DNA of 9,342 bases from Nitrospirota bacterium (GCA_003233615.1 QIMB01000009.1:1-9342); one strand, 5' to 3'; shown: positions 1 to 6,342, numbered from the stretch's first letter. The notes: generated by a model from the sequence alone, not told the origin. Numbers and translations: made by a program.

Positions 1-429
1 TCATTTTCGTGAGCAAAGGGAGAAATGCAGGTCTCATGTTCATGTCTCTATCTTTGAGAATTCATGGAGAACAAGGTGACAAGACTTCCTAAAAAACGGA
101 ACAGACTGTACCAAAATACAGTGGTTAACCAAAAGCCTCATTCCCAAGATTGCTTTTTCCAAGCATCTCCGGCGGTTCCGAGTCTATCCACTATTGAGTT
201 GTTGTTATGCATAGTCGGTTTGACGAACAGATCGTTACACAAACACACGAAAGGAAGTCATACATTCAATCTCGTACAGTTTCCTTGTTCATACTTGTAT
301 CAGGTTCTCGTTAATAAACTCGACACTTTCCTTTCCACGCTTCCAACGATACTGCGTTTCCCGCTCACTATTATCTAACAGCTTGTCGTAATTGCAATCA
401 ACCGTCCGTATTTTTGAAAAATACTGTGC
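1..429. other. Left-end non-coding stretch upstream of the sigma factor gene
   Basis: I see no well-supported gene here. A forward reading frame at 64-378 (104 codons) has no ribosome binding site, a low-complexity Ser/Thr/Leu/Asn-rich translation and no recognisable motif, so I do not call it. On the minus strand a 48-codon frame at 289-435 looks more protein-like (charged, balanced composition) and is listed separately as a weak candidate. The right end of the stretch holds a palindrome and leads into the sigma-54 promoter. An AATCAA at 396-401 matches only the first half of an IHF site. Enhancer sites for a sigma-54 activator would be expected in this stretch, but I could not identify a convincing repeated pair. 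Confidence 0.5.
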
Positions 430-435
430 TGGCAC
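289..435 (-). CDS. Possible small protein (48 aa), weak candidate
   Basis: This minus-strand frame starts at a GTG (435) and stops at TGA (289-291). Its translation is rich in Glu, Arg, Lys, Asn and Tyr (for example the stretch NSERETQYRWKRGKESVEF), which looks more like a real soluble protein than most chance frames nearby. The sequence just before the GTG on that strand is purine-rich (AAAGGAA), but it sits too close to the codon for a normal ribosome binding site. The start codon overlaps the sigma-54 promoter of the sigma factor gene on the other strand, which makes it doubtful. No family is recognised. It could be the decayed tail of an older gene or chance. Confidence 0.2.
   Translation of the reverse strand: MPAQYFSKIRTVDCNYDKLLDNSERETQYRWKRGKESVEFINENLIQV
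408..424. promoter_or_regulatory. Perfect 17-bp palindrome next to the sigma-54 promoter
   Basis: GTATTTTT and AAAAATAC are exact reverse complements around a single central G. The site ends 5 bp before the -24 element at 430-445. Its size and symmetry fit a dimeric regulator's operator, and its position just upstream of the -24 element would suit a repressor or proximal activator. It has no adequate loop for a stable RNA hairpin, so a terminator is less likely. The binding protein is unknown. Confidence 0.4.
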
Positions 436-445
436 TTCCTTTGCT
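430..445 (+). promoter_or_regulatory. Sigma-54 (RpoN) -24/-12 promoter
   Basis: TGGCACTTCCTTTGCT matches the RpoN consensus TGGCAC-N5-TTGCA/T at every defined position. The invariant GG (431-432) and GC (443-444) are separated by the required 10 bp. Transcription would begin about 12 bp after the GC, near 456, giving a leader of roughly 95 nt before the sigma factor gene. Known biology: such promoters are silent without an ATP-hydrolysing enhancer-binding protein. The inference is that expression of the downstream sigma-70-type gene depends on an activator. A chance match cannot be excluded, but the motif is intergenic and correctly oriented. Confidence 0.6.
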
Positions 446-550
446 CATCTTGCATAGCACGCGAGTATGAAAGAGCAAGGGACGCCAATTTCGCGTTGTC
501 TAAAAGGCCAGACAACACATTGTATGACCAGGAACAGAAGGGAGACATGA

Positions 551-2158
551 ATGAGCCTACCGTTTGCATCGCAAAAATCTTCGTGGAATGGATCGATTAA
601 AAATGGGAAACGAGCCCATGGCTCAGCGGCGTTGTCACCGAATAAAATGGAGGTTGGAGACAGTGCTCCAGGCATGCCAGATAGGGAACTCCCCCTCTAT
701 TTGAAGGAAATCGGTCAAGTCCTGCTGTTGGATCGCGAGGGCGAAGTTCATTTGTGTAAAAAGATTGAAGAAGAGACGGAACACATGTTTGAAGCCCTGT
801 TTATCTTGCCGATGACATTGGAGTTTTTGAAAGATCAACAGATGCGTCTCAGTCTGGGAGAAATCCTAGCCAAGCATGTTGGGCAAAAAGATAAAGAAGT
901 TGTGGTGGATGCAGATGGGGAAACGGATCAGGCGGAATGTCGTGATCCCCAAGAAGAAGATGAAGAATTTCGACAACGGGTCATTCAGCAGCTTACGGAC
1001 CTCTGCCAATGTGTTCAATCACTGATTGATTTGTCTACAGAAGACTCCATGAGCAAGAGCAAACGTGCTTTTCTGCAGAAATATTCTGAAGAGAAAAATC
1101 GATTCTTCAAGAGCGTGAAGACAGTGAATTGGCATCCGAAGTTTTTTAAGCAAATAGAAAGTCGGATCCAGTCGCTGAAAGAGCAGATTGTAGATGTTTC
1201 TCGGGAAGTTATTCGTCAAATTGGACTTCAAAAACTCGGCATGAACAACCAATCTTTGTCTATGAAGGCGAATGACGGTGACAAAAAGGATCTTACTCAT
1301 CCATGTGGTCAGCAAGAACCCATAGAATATTTGAAGTATGTGGAAGAGCATCTGTTGCACATGCCTTTTGAGGATTTCCTGTCCAGAGTTCGACAATTAG
1401 AACAAGCGAAGGTCCGGGTTCATTTCGCGAAGCAAGCGATGTTGGAGGCGAATTTACGATTGGTAGTCAGTGTGGCCAAACGATATATGAACCGTGGCTT
1501 AGACCTCTTAGACCTCATACAGGAAGGCAATATTGGCTTAATGCGGGCTGTTGACCGCTTCGAATATCAGCGAGGATTTAAATTCAGTACCTATGCCACC
1601 TGGTGGATTCGGCAGGCGATCACTCGGGCCTTGGCGGACCAATCTCGAACCGTTCGAGTCCCGGTTCACGTGTGTGATGCAATGACACGAGTACGACGTT
1701 CATGGGATCGACTCGCGGTTCAATTGGGCCGAGAACCCACGATGGAAGAATTGGGAAATATTCTCGATTTGCCTCCAGAAAAATTGTCGTCTCTTCTAGC
1801 TGCGACGAAAGGAGCCGTTTCTCTGGAAACCCCCGTTGGTGATGATGAAAACGCGCATTTGTCTGATGTGTTGGAAGATTCCTCTGCTGTATCCCCATTC
1901 TATTCCGCTGAGCGAATGGACTTGCAGGAAAAAGTGACAATGTTGTTACAGACGCTCACGCCACGAGAAGCGAATATCATTCGACGGCGTTTTGGGATTG
2001 GAGAACTTGAGGATGCCACGCTTGAAGAAATTGGTCATGGATACTCTGTCACGCGTGAGCGGATTCGACAGATTGAGGAACGGGCTTTATCAAAGTTGCG
2101 AGAACCTCAGCGCAATAAAACATTGCGCACCTACTTTGAACTTTCGGGGTCTGCCTAA
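551..2158 (+). CDS. RpoD-like sigma-70 family RNA polymerase sigma factor
   Basis: This 535-residue protein is a promoter-specificity subunit of RNA polymerase. Region 1.2 lies at about residues 48-80 (LPLYLKEIG followed by the LDREGEV helix). A charged non-conserved region follows to about 285. Region 2 spans about 290-372 and includes ANLRLVVSVAKRYMN, the DLIQEGNIGLMRAVDRF core-binding segment and the -10-reading STYATWWIRQAITRA segment (about 345-362). Region 3 follows, and region 4 (about 470-528) ends in the -35-reading helix VTRERIRQIEERAL. The 46 residues before region 1.2 are basic and polar and do not look like acidic region 1.1, so the protein is shorter than typical primary sigma factors (about 600 aa). 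The ATG at 551 lies 6 nt after GGGAG; an ATG at 547 gives only 17 codons. A sigma-54 promoter lies upstream. It is either a second RpoD paralogue or an unusual primary factor, and dnaG is not visible in the window. Confidence 0.93.
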   Translation: MSLPFASQKSSWNGSIKNGKRAHGSAALSPNKMEVGDSAPGMPDRELPLYLKEIGQVLLLDREGEVHLCKKIEEETEHMFEALFILPMTLEFLKDQQMRLSLGEILAKHVGQKDKEVVVDADGETDQAECRDPQEEDEEFRQRVIQQLTDLCQCVQSLIDLSTEDSMSKSKRAFLQKYSEEKNRFFKSVKTVNWHPKFFKQIESRIQSLKEQIVDVSREVIRQIGLQKLGMNNQSLSMKANDGDKKDLTHPCGQQEPIEYLKYVEEHLLHMPFEDFLSRVRQLEQAKVRVHFAKQAMLEANLRLVVSVAKRYMNRGLDLLDLIQEGNIGLMRAVDRFEYQRGFKFSTYATWWIRQAITRALADQSRTVRVPVHVCDAMTRVRRSWDRLAVQLGREPTMEELGNILDLPPEKLSSLLAATKGAVSLETPVGDDENAHLSDVLEDSSAVSPFYSAERMDLQEKVTMLLQTLTPREANIIRRRFGIGELEDATLEEIGHGYSVTRERIRQIEERALSKLREPQRNKTLRTYFELSGSA

Positions 2159-2190
2159 GAGACTCTAAGACGGGGTGGAGACCAAAGGAT

Positions 2191-2235
2191 CGTGAGGCGT
2201 TAGGCGCAAGAAGGTATTTCGTCTAACGTTTCACG
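2191..2235. terminator. Hairpin between convergent genes (terminator-like or repeat)
   Basis: Arms 2191-2206 and 2220-2235 pair at 13 of 16 positions around a 13-nt loop. The hairpin sits between the ends of the sigma factor gene (+) and the pentapeptide gene (-), where a bidirectional terminator is expected. There is no T-tract on either side, so it is not a classical intrinsic terminator. The arm sequence CGTGAGGCGTTAGGCG also resembles short GTGAGGCGT-type repeats scattered in some genomes, so it may be a repeat remnant. Confidence 0.4.
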
Positions 2236-2278
2236 TCTTGCGATTCTTCAGTCTTGTTTAGTGTCGGCCTATGATGGG

Positions 2279-2959
2279 TTAGGAGAAGAGGGAGTCGTCC
2301 GAGGATGGAGGATCTTGAGTGGTCGTTTCCCGTTCTAGGCCCTGGCTCTCTTGGAAGTTCGCCATGTCTATTGTAGCATTGAGAAATGCAGCTCCGTGAA
2401 GATTCGCCTGTTGAAAATCGGCCTCGCTCAAATCGGCTTCAGAAAAATCGGCACATGAACAATCCGTCGCTGAAAAATCTGTACCTCGTGCCTGTGCGCC
2501 AACAAATGTGGCTCCACGCAATGTGGTGTGGTGGAAAACAGTGCCTCTCAGTTCGGCTTGCCGAAAATCAGCCCAGATAAGATCAGCTTGAGAAAAATTT
2601 GCCCACGCAAGTTGGCTCCGGTGAAAACGGGCACTCCGCAAGTTGGCGCTGTGAAAGTTCGCCCCGCGCAGATCTGCGCCTTCAAAATCCGCTCCCGGTA
2701 AATACGCCTCTTGAAAATTGGCATTTCGCAGGTCTTGCTGCCGGAAATCCGCTCCGCGCCGGTCGACCTGAAAGTAATCGTGTGGAGAGGGAATAGACCC
2801 TTCCCTGGTTTGCTGTTTGTCGGGAAATCCAGGGTTTGTCAACCTCGTGGGTTGTGTTCGTTTCCAGGTACGATGAGTATCGAGCAGAAAGACTCGATCA
2901 TTCTCCAAGCCTTCGTGGTTAGAATCTGGCTGGAGCGGTTTGTCTGTACGTTCTGACAT
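2279..2959 (-). CDS. Pentapeptide-repeat protein (226 aa)
   Basis: Residues 1-68 are polar and probably disordered. Residues 69-205 are about 27 consecutive pentapeptides of the A(D/N)xxx type, which fold as a right-handed quadrilateral beta-helix. Every tenth residue starts a unit such as ADF, ANF or ATF, and the central position alternates Phe and Leu almost without exception. A short acidic/Ser tail ends the protein. There is no signal peptide or membrane segment, so it is probably cytoplasmic. Start: the ATG at 2959 (minus strand) is preceded by GGAG with a 7-nt spacer; a longer frame opening with TTG at 3034 has no such site. Some family members (MfpA/Qnr type) protect DNA gyrase by mimicking DNA, but most have no known function and nothing here assigns one. 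It is convergent with the sigma factor gene and has its own upstream region. Confidence 0.88.
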   Translation of the reverse strand: MSERTDKPLQPDSNHEGLENDRVFLLDTHRTWKRTQPTRLTNPGFPDKQQTREGSIPSPHDYFQVDRRGADFRQQDLRNANFQEAYLPGADFEGADLRGANFHSANLRSARFHRSQLAWANFSQADLIWADFRQAELRGTVFHHTTLRGATFVGAQARGTDFSATDCSCADFSEADLSEADFQQANLHGAAFLNATIDMANFQESQGLERETTTQDPPSSDDSLFS

Positions 2960-3057
2960 CAATGAACTCCAAGACGCGAATACGAGAATATGGCATGATG
3001 GACAGACGAAAGATCGAGAAATGTCGTACGTCAAGAAACCATAACGAAAATGTGTAG

Positions 3058-3238
3058 GTGGGTCTAGGAGCCTATCCGAGGTTAGCGATCGTCACGAGAT
3101 TGTGCTGGTTTGAGTCAGATTTTTCGATCGTTTGAGGCGCATAGTGGGGACTATGTAACGAAAAGGACCGTGAAATATGGCCTAATCCAGCACAATCATC
3201 GTAGAGCAGTCTACTCTCGAACAGGTTCCTAGCTCACG
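3058..3238. repeat. ~170-bp imperfect palindrome (MITE-like or structured RNA element)
   Basis: The left arm from 3064 and the right arm ending at 3232 are reverse complements along nearly their full length, with one single-base indel. The outer 20 bp match at about 15 positions. GATTGTGCTGG at 3098-3108 pairs exactly with 3187-3197. The inner 37 bp match at about 23 positions. The centre is a perfect CATAGT-GGGG-ACTATG hairpin (3140-3155). Several mismatches would be G-U pairs in a plus-strand transcript. There is no open frame inside. It lies in the gap between divergent genes. A clear target-site duplication is not visible, so a non-autonomous mobile element and a folded regulatory RNA both remain possible. 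Confidence 0.65.
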
Positions 3239-3259
3239 AGACAGAGGTGTAACCAGAGA

Positions 3260-3303
3260 TTTTCAGAACGAGAGATGCATGCTATAACCATCTCATCTAT
3301 GAG
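3260..3303 (+). promoter_or_regulatory. Extended -10 promoter with a palindrome at the start site
   Basis: TATAAC at 3283-3288 is preceded by TG-C (an extended -10), and TTTTCA at 3260-3265 is a 4/6 match to the -35 box with a 17-bp spacer. Transcription would start near 3295. There lies CTCAT-CT-ATGAG (3292-3303), a short perfect inverted repeat that could be an operator. It serves the gene at 3331. The core ATGCTATAACC recurs before the next gene at 4084. Confidence 0.4.
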
Positions 3304-3330
3304 TACAGGTTCAACGTGGTGTGATGAGTC

Positions 3331-3996
3331 ATGGAATTGATCGCGAGTGTTTCCGGAGTCATTGTCCTTGTACTGGCTTATGCCCTGTGGGTGTGGTGGA
3401 AAGATGGAAGAACGTGGCTACCGTGTAGTCACAGGGTTCGCCGCCGTCTTCGATCAGCATTAGGAGTTGTCAGTCGAGACGAAATGAGGGAGTTGGAGAC
3501 ATACGTCCAAGACAGGCAGCAAGAGTGGGAAGCACGAGTGACTACATTGGAAGCAACCGTAAAATTTTCCAACCAACTGCAATATGTTTCGAAAGAGATC
3601 GAGCGCAGAGTGACTCAGTTGGAATTATCTGAAGGTCCGCCCACGCTCTCAGAAGCTGTAGGCATTCAGCATCCACGATCATTGATTCGCCTAGGTGTTC
3701 GTTTGACGCTCAGTGATGCACTGTGGGCTCATTTAGGGGCTGAAAGTGTCGATGAGATGGGAGACGATCTTATCGATTCCTTGGTTCAAGGCCCATTTTG
3801 TCCTGTATGTTTGAAAGGGTTAGTTGGACGGAGACAAGACAGAAAATCAGCCACGGTTCCCGAGCTATGTCGACATTGCGGGGTTTCTTGGGATTCCCAA
3901 GGAGTGGTCGAGCATCCTATTTCGTCAATCGATTTAAAGCGGCGGGTCTATGAGCAACTGGATCGAGAATATCGAGCCGGGGGGGGATTGTATTGA
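3331..3996 (+). CDS. Membrane-anchored coiled-coil protein with a zinc ribbon (221 aa)
   Basis: I do not recognise a named family. Residues 4-23 form one strongly hydrophobic helix, followed by a basic patch (RVRRRLR, about 35-41), which predicts an inner-membrane anchor with the rest in the cytoplasm. Residues about 49-98 are charged heptad-like sequence, probably a coiled coil that oligomerises. Cys157, Cys160, Cys180 and Cys183 form a CxxC-x19-CxxC zinc ribbon. The tail is basic and acidic. Start: the ATG at 3331 has only a weak purine-rich site before it, and it places the anchor right at the N-terminus, as expected. An eight-G run at 3979-3986 lies five codons before the stop, so the last residues could be altered by a one-base error or slippage. 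The next gene also encodes a zinc-ribbon membrane protein. Confidence 0.72.
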   Translation: MELIASVSGVIVLVLAYALWVWWKDGRTWLPCSHRVRRRLRSALGVVSRDEMRELETYVQDRQQEWEARVTTLEATVKFSNQLQYVSKEIERRVTQLELSEGPPTLSEAVGIQHPRSLIRLGVRLTLSDALWAHLGAESVDEMGDDLIDSLVQGPFCPVCLKGLVGRRQDRKSATVPELCRHCGVSWDSQGVVEHPISSIDLKRRVYEQLDREYRAGGGLY

Positions 3997-4047
3997 AAAG
4001 CACACGAATTTCAACGTGCGGTGCCTCAAGACATGAGATTGCGGATC

Positions 4048-4083
4048 TTGTCTGAATATAGTGGGGATGCTATAACCGAGACC
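4048..4083 (+). promoter_or_regulatory. Promoter abutting the DUF2628-like gene (possible leaderless start)
   Basis: TTGTCT (4048-4053) and TATAAC (4071-4076) are separated by 17 bp, and TG-C precedes the -10 as in an extended -10 promoter. The normal spacing places transcription start at about 4083-4084, exactly at the ATG of the next gene, so its message would have no leader. TATAG and CTATA (4058-4062 and 4070-4074) can also pair. This is inferred from motif spacing alone. Confidence 0.4.
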
Positions 4084-4773
4084 ATGCCCACCTGCCCTTC
4101 GTGCTCACAAGAGAATCCCAGTGACGCAAATTTTTGTGCACACTGTGGCCAAGCGCTTGTCAAGCATGCCTCAGAACCAGATCCTGAACCATCTCCCGTT
4201 CAATCACAACCGTCTACGCATCAATTGTGGGAAACATTCATTGGTCCGAGTAAATCACTACAGTTTTCGTTAAGCTCGTGGTGGACGTGGCGTCCCGCCT
4301 TTGTGTATTTCAAAGAAAAATTTAGTAATCTGGAAACCCCGAACGGTCCACGGTTTGCCCTCAGTTGGAATTGGCCAGCCGCCCTCTTTGATTCGTTCTT
4401 ATGGTTTCTCTACCGAAAGATGTATATGTTTGCGTTGCTGTATGCCGTGGCACCAGCGCTGGCGATCTTTCTCACCGGGGATATGACGGTAGGCATTGTT
4501 TCTCGCATACTGGCTGGCGCGAGTGCGAACTACCTCTATTATTGGCATGTCAAAGACAAGCTACAGCGAATCATGTCGATTCCAAGCATGGATGAGACAG
4601 CCCGAGCAAACCTCGTTCGAGAAGAGGGGGGCGTGCAACCCTATGTGTTGTGGCTTGGGGCAGCGTTGCATGTCTTTATGTTTGGTCTCTTGGTTGCGGC
4701 GATTTCTCAAGGGCCGCCTGAAGGAGATCTTCTTGACGGTTCTGAAGAACGCCCCACTCCTAAATTTTTGTAG
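4084..4773 (+). CDS. Zinc-ribbon membrane protein with a DUF2628-like core (229 aa)
   Basis: Residues 4-21 are a zinc ribbon of the common bacterial type (CPSC, then CAHCG; Cys4, 7, 18, 21). A Pro/Ser/Gln-rich linker follows to about 48. Residues about 91-115 contain the DUF2628-like signature of a WNWPAA turn followed by LWFLYRKMY. Hydrophobic helices lie at about 113-131, 134-152 and 187-207, so the protein is an integral membrane protein with a cytoplasmic zinc finger. The family function is unknown. Start: a GTG at 4021 opens a longer frame (250 aa), but neither it nor the ATG at 4033 has a ribosome binding site. Related proteins begin almost directly with the ribbon, so I prefer the ATG at 4084. 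It also lacks a good ribosome binding site, and a promoter ends right before it. It may form a pair with the preceding zinc-ribbon protein. Confidence 0.78.
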   Translation: MPTCPSCSQENPSDANFCAHCGQALVKHASEPDPEPSPVQSQPSTHQLWETFIGPSKSLQFSLSSWWTWRPAFVYFKEKFSNLETPNGPRFALSWNWPAALFDSFLWFLYRKMYMFALLYAVAPALAIFLTGDMTVGIVSRILAGASANYLYYWHVKDKLQRIMSIPSMDETARANLVREEGGVQPYVLWLGAALHVFMFGLLVAAISQGPPEGDLLDGSEERPTPKFL

Positions 4774-4798
4774 GGTTCGAGTGTGAAATGAAGATACG

Positions 4799-5644
4799 TT
4801 AACGGGATGATGGGAGAGATTGAGTAGCGGTGGTGGTCTGCCACGTAAACCAGGCGTGAAACCATTCATAGTCAGATTTGTAGGCTGTGTGCTTGGCATC
4901 TGCGCTGTGTCCAGTCTTTTCCGTCAAGAGAGTATAGGTTCGAGGCCAATTTTTCGTCCACCACGACTTCAGCGCTTCTGGTGAGGAAAGGGCTTCTTCG
5001 GATTGAAAAATATCCCCGGCAGCCACTAATTGGGCAAGCAACTTCCATGTCCTGTCTTTTCCCAATCCCAAACTTCGAAAATGTTCTCGTAACAAGAAGA
5101 CCACCCATAATTCCGCACTATGTTTTTTATTATGTTTAAAAGGTTGAGTTTGGCGAAGGGGAATCGGGTCAAAGTTTTTCACGATGGACGTATAGTCTGG
5201 ACCACCATAACTGCCCACAACTTCCGCTATCCCTTCAACCATATTGGCCAGTTCTACTTCCACTTGCGGTTTCTGTGATGATGGCATGGACGGGGCATTA
5301 TGAAGGGGGTTGGGCGAGGTGAGCATATCAATGACGGGTTTGAGTTCTCGAAGCCGGGTTACCGCAGCTTTTAAGATTTGTGAAGATTCCACCCAATAAT
5401 CAGAATCATGCTTCGTCGTGCGTTCTTTCCCTTCGGGCGGAAGGATAGGAGGAATCCAATGTCGAATGAGGGTGAACAAAATATAATCCAGGTCTCCACC
5501 TTCCTCTGCGGCGCGATTCAGGGCTTGATCGGGTCCGAGACCCTGTTGGAAAAATCGCTCTGTACGGTTGGCAACGTGATGGTGATGTGCCAACGTTGTC
5601 CACCAGGACGCGAATTGTTGCCATTTGAGGGAATCAGAAGTCAT
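4799..5644 (-). CDS. Hypothetical protein (281 aa)
   Basis: I do not recognise this protein. It is soluble, mixed alpha-helical in appearance and rich in Trp, with no signal peptide, membrane helix or metal-binding cysteines. A run of four His is at 20-23, followed by the NRTERFFQQGLGPDQALNRAAEE helix. Residues about 75-110 (from YWVESSQILKAAVTRLRELK) look like an amphipathic helix pair. Pro/Ser/Gln-rich linker sequence follows near 110-128, and the C-terminal third (about 175-270) has several WW or WF pairs. The ATG at 5644 has no strong ribosome binding site. Its stop lies 25 bp from that of the DUF2628-like gene (convergent), and it is divergent from phosphoglycerate mutase with a 78-bp shared upstream region. 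The length and codon-wise sensible composition favour a real gene over chance. Confidence 0.65.
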   Translation of the reverse strand: MTSDSLKWQQFASWWTTLAHHHHVANRTERFFQQGLGPDQALNRAAEEGGDLDYILFTLIRHWIPPILPPEGKERTTKHDSDYWVESSQILKAAVTRLRELKPVIDMLTSPNPLHNAPSMPSSQKPQVEVELANMVEGIAEVVGSYGGPDYTSIVKNFDPIPLRQTQPFKHNKKHSAELWVVFLLREHFRSLGLGKDRTWKLLAQLVAAGDIFQSEEALSSPEALKSWWTKNWPRTYTLLTEKTGHSADAKHTAYKSDYEWFHAWFTWQTTTATQSLPSSR

Positions 5645-5710
5645 GATGCGTAGATTCTGCTAAAAGCCTGATGCCATGGTACGATTCGTTGCATGCCAAA
5701 GCAAGTGTGA

Positions 5711-5716
5711 GGAGGA
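5711..5716 (+). promoter_or_regulatory. Ribosome binding site of phosphoglycerate mutase
   Basis: GGAGGA lies just before the ATG at 5723 and is nearly ideal. Upstream, TGGTACGAT (5677-5685) is a possible extended -10 with no clear -35 partner. Confidence 0.6.
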
Positions 5717-5722
5717 GACGCA

Positions 5723-6328
5723 ATGTCACAATTAGTGTTGATACGTCATGGTGAATCTCAGTGGAATTTGGAAAATAAATTTACCGGATGGGTGGATGTG
5801 CCGCTCACGCAAAAAGGTGAGGAAGAAGCTCGTGCAGCTGGCGAAAAACTCAAGACCTTCCAGTTTGATTGTGCATTCACGTCCGTGCTCATCAGAGCAC
5901 AGAATACCTTGCGACTAGTGTTGGAAACGATAGGTCAAACCACGATTCCCATTACGGAAGATAAGGCTTTAAATGAACGCAACTATGGTGAGCTTCAAGG
6001 ATTGAATAAAACGGAAACGGCTAAAAAATTCGGAGATGAACAAGTCAAGATTTGGCGTCGTAGTTTTGATGTGCCACCCCCGGGTGGAGAAAGTCTGAAA
6101 GATACAGCAGCGCGGGTGCTTCCTTATTTTGATAGCCAGATTCGTCCGGAGCTCTTCGCTAAGAAGGTCGTCTTGGTTGTGGCACATGGCAATAGCTTGC
6201 GGTCGCTGGTGATGCATTTGGAAAATTTATCACGAGAAGCTGTGCTGGAGCTGAATATTCCAACTGGAGCACCGTTGTTTTATGATCTAGACGACCATGG
6301 TGCTGTGACCACACATCGATATTTGTAA
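5723..6328 (+). CDS. gpmA: 2,3-bisphosphoglycerate-dependent phosphoglycerate mutase
   Basis: This cytosolic glycolytic/gluconeogenic enzyme interconverts 3- and 2-phosphoglycerate through a phosphohistidine intermediate. The N-terminal RHGES motif supplies the catalytic His9. Also visible are the FTGWVDVPLT substrate loop (20-29), Arg58, the acid/base Glu85 in ALNERNYGEL, the PPPGGES segment (118-124) and the second His155 in AHGNSLR. At 201 residues it is of the short bacterial form, well below the about 250 residues of the E. coli enzyme, with a reduced middle and C-terminal tail. All catalytic residues are present, so it should be active. A strong GGAGGA ribosome binding site fixes the start. 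It is followed after 14 bp by a small membrane protein, probably in the same operon. A broader histidine-phosphatase activity is less likely, given the full mutase motifs. Confidence 0.94.
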   Translation: MSQLVLIRHGESQWNLENKFTGWVDVPLTQKGEEEARAAGEKLKTFQFDCAFTSVLIRAQNTLRLVLETIGQTTIPITEDKALNERNYGELQGLNKTETAKKFGDEQVKIWRRSFDVPPPGGESLKDTAARVLPYFDSQIRPELFAKKVVLVVAHGNSLRSLVMHLENLSREAVLELNIPTGAPLFYDLDDHGAVTTHRYL

Positions 6329-6342
6329 TGCTGGGATGAGCC

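Noticed and set aside
64..378. Forward 104-codon frame at the left edge
   Set aside because: No ribosome binding site, biased Ser/Thr/Leu/Asn-rich translation and no motif; most likely chance.
375..675. Minus-strand frames across the sigma factor promoter and start
   Set aside because: They are antisense to a clear gene and its promoter, with no ribosome binding sites or family features.
2386..2956. Forward frames inside the pentapeptide gene
   Set aside because: They arise from the 30-bp periodic DNA of the minus-strand repeat protein, whose translation is unmistakable.
2960..3034. 25-residue N-terminal extension of the pentapeptide protein from a TTG, with a CPSC motif
   Set aside because: The ATG at 2959 has GGAG at ideal spacing, whereas the TTG has none. 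A single CxxC does not make a ribbon.
3058..3238. Insertion sequence
   Set aside because: No transposase frame and no visible target duplication; at most a non-autonomous element.
4021..4083. GTG or ATG starts upstream for the DUF2628-like protein
   Set aside because: No ribosome binding site, and related proteins start almost at the zinc ribbon. Not fully excluded.
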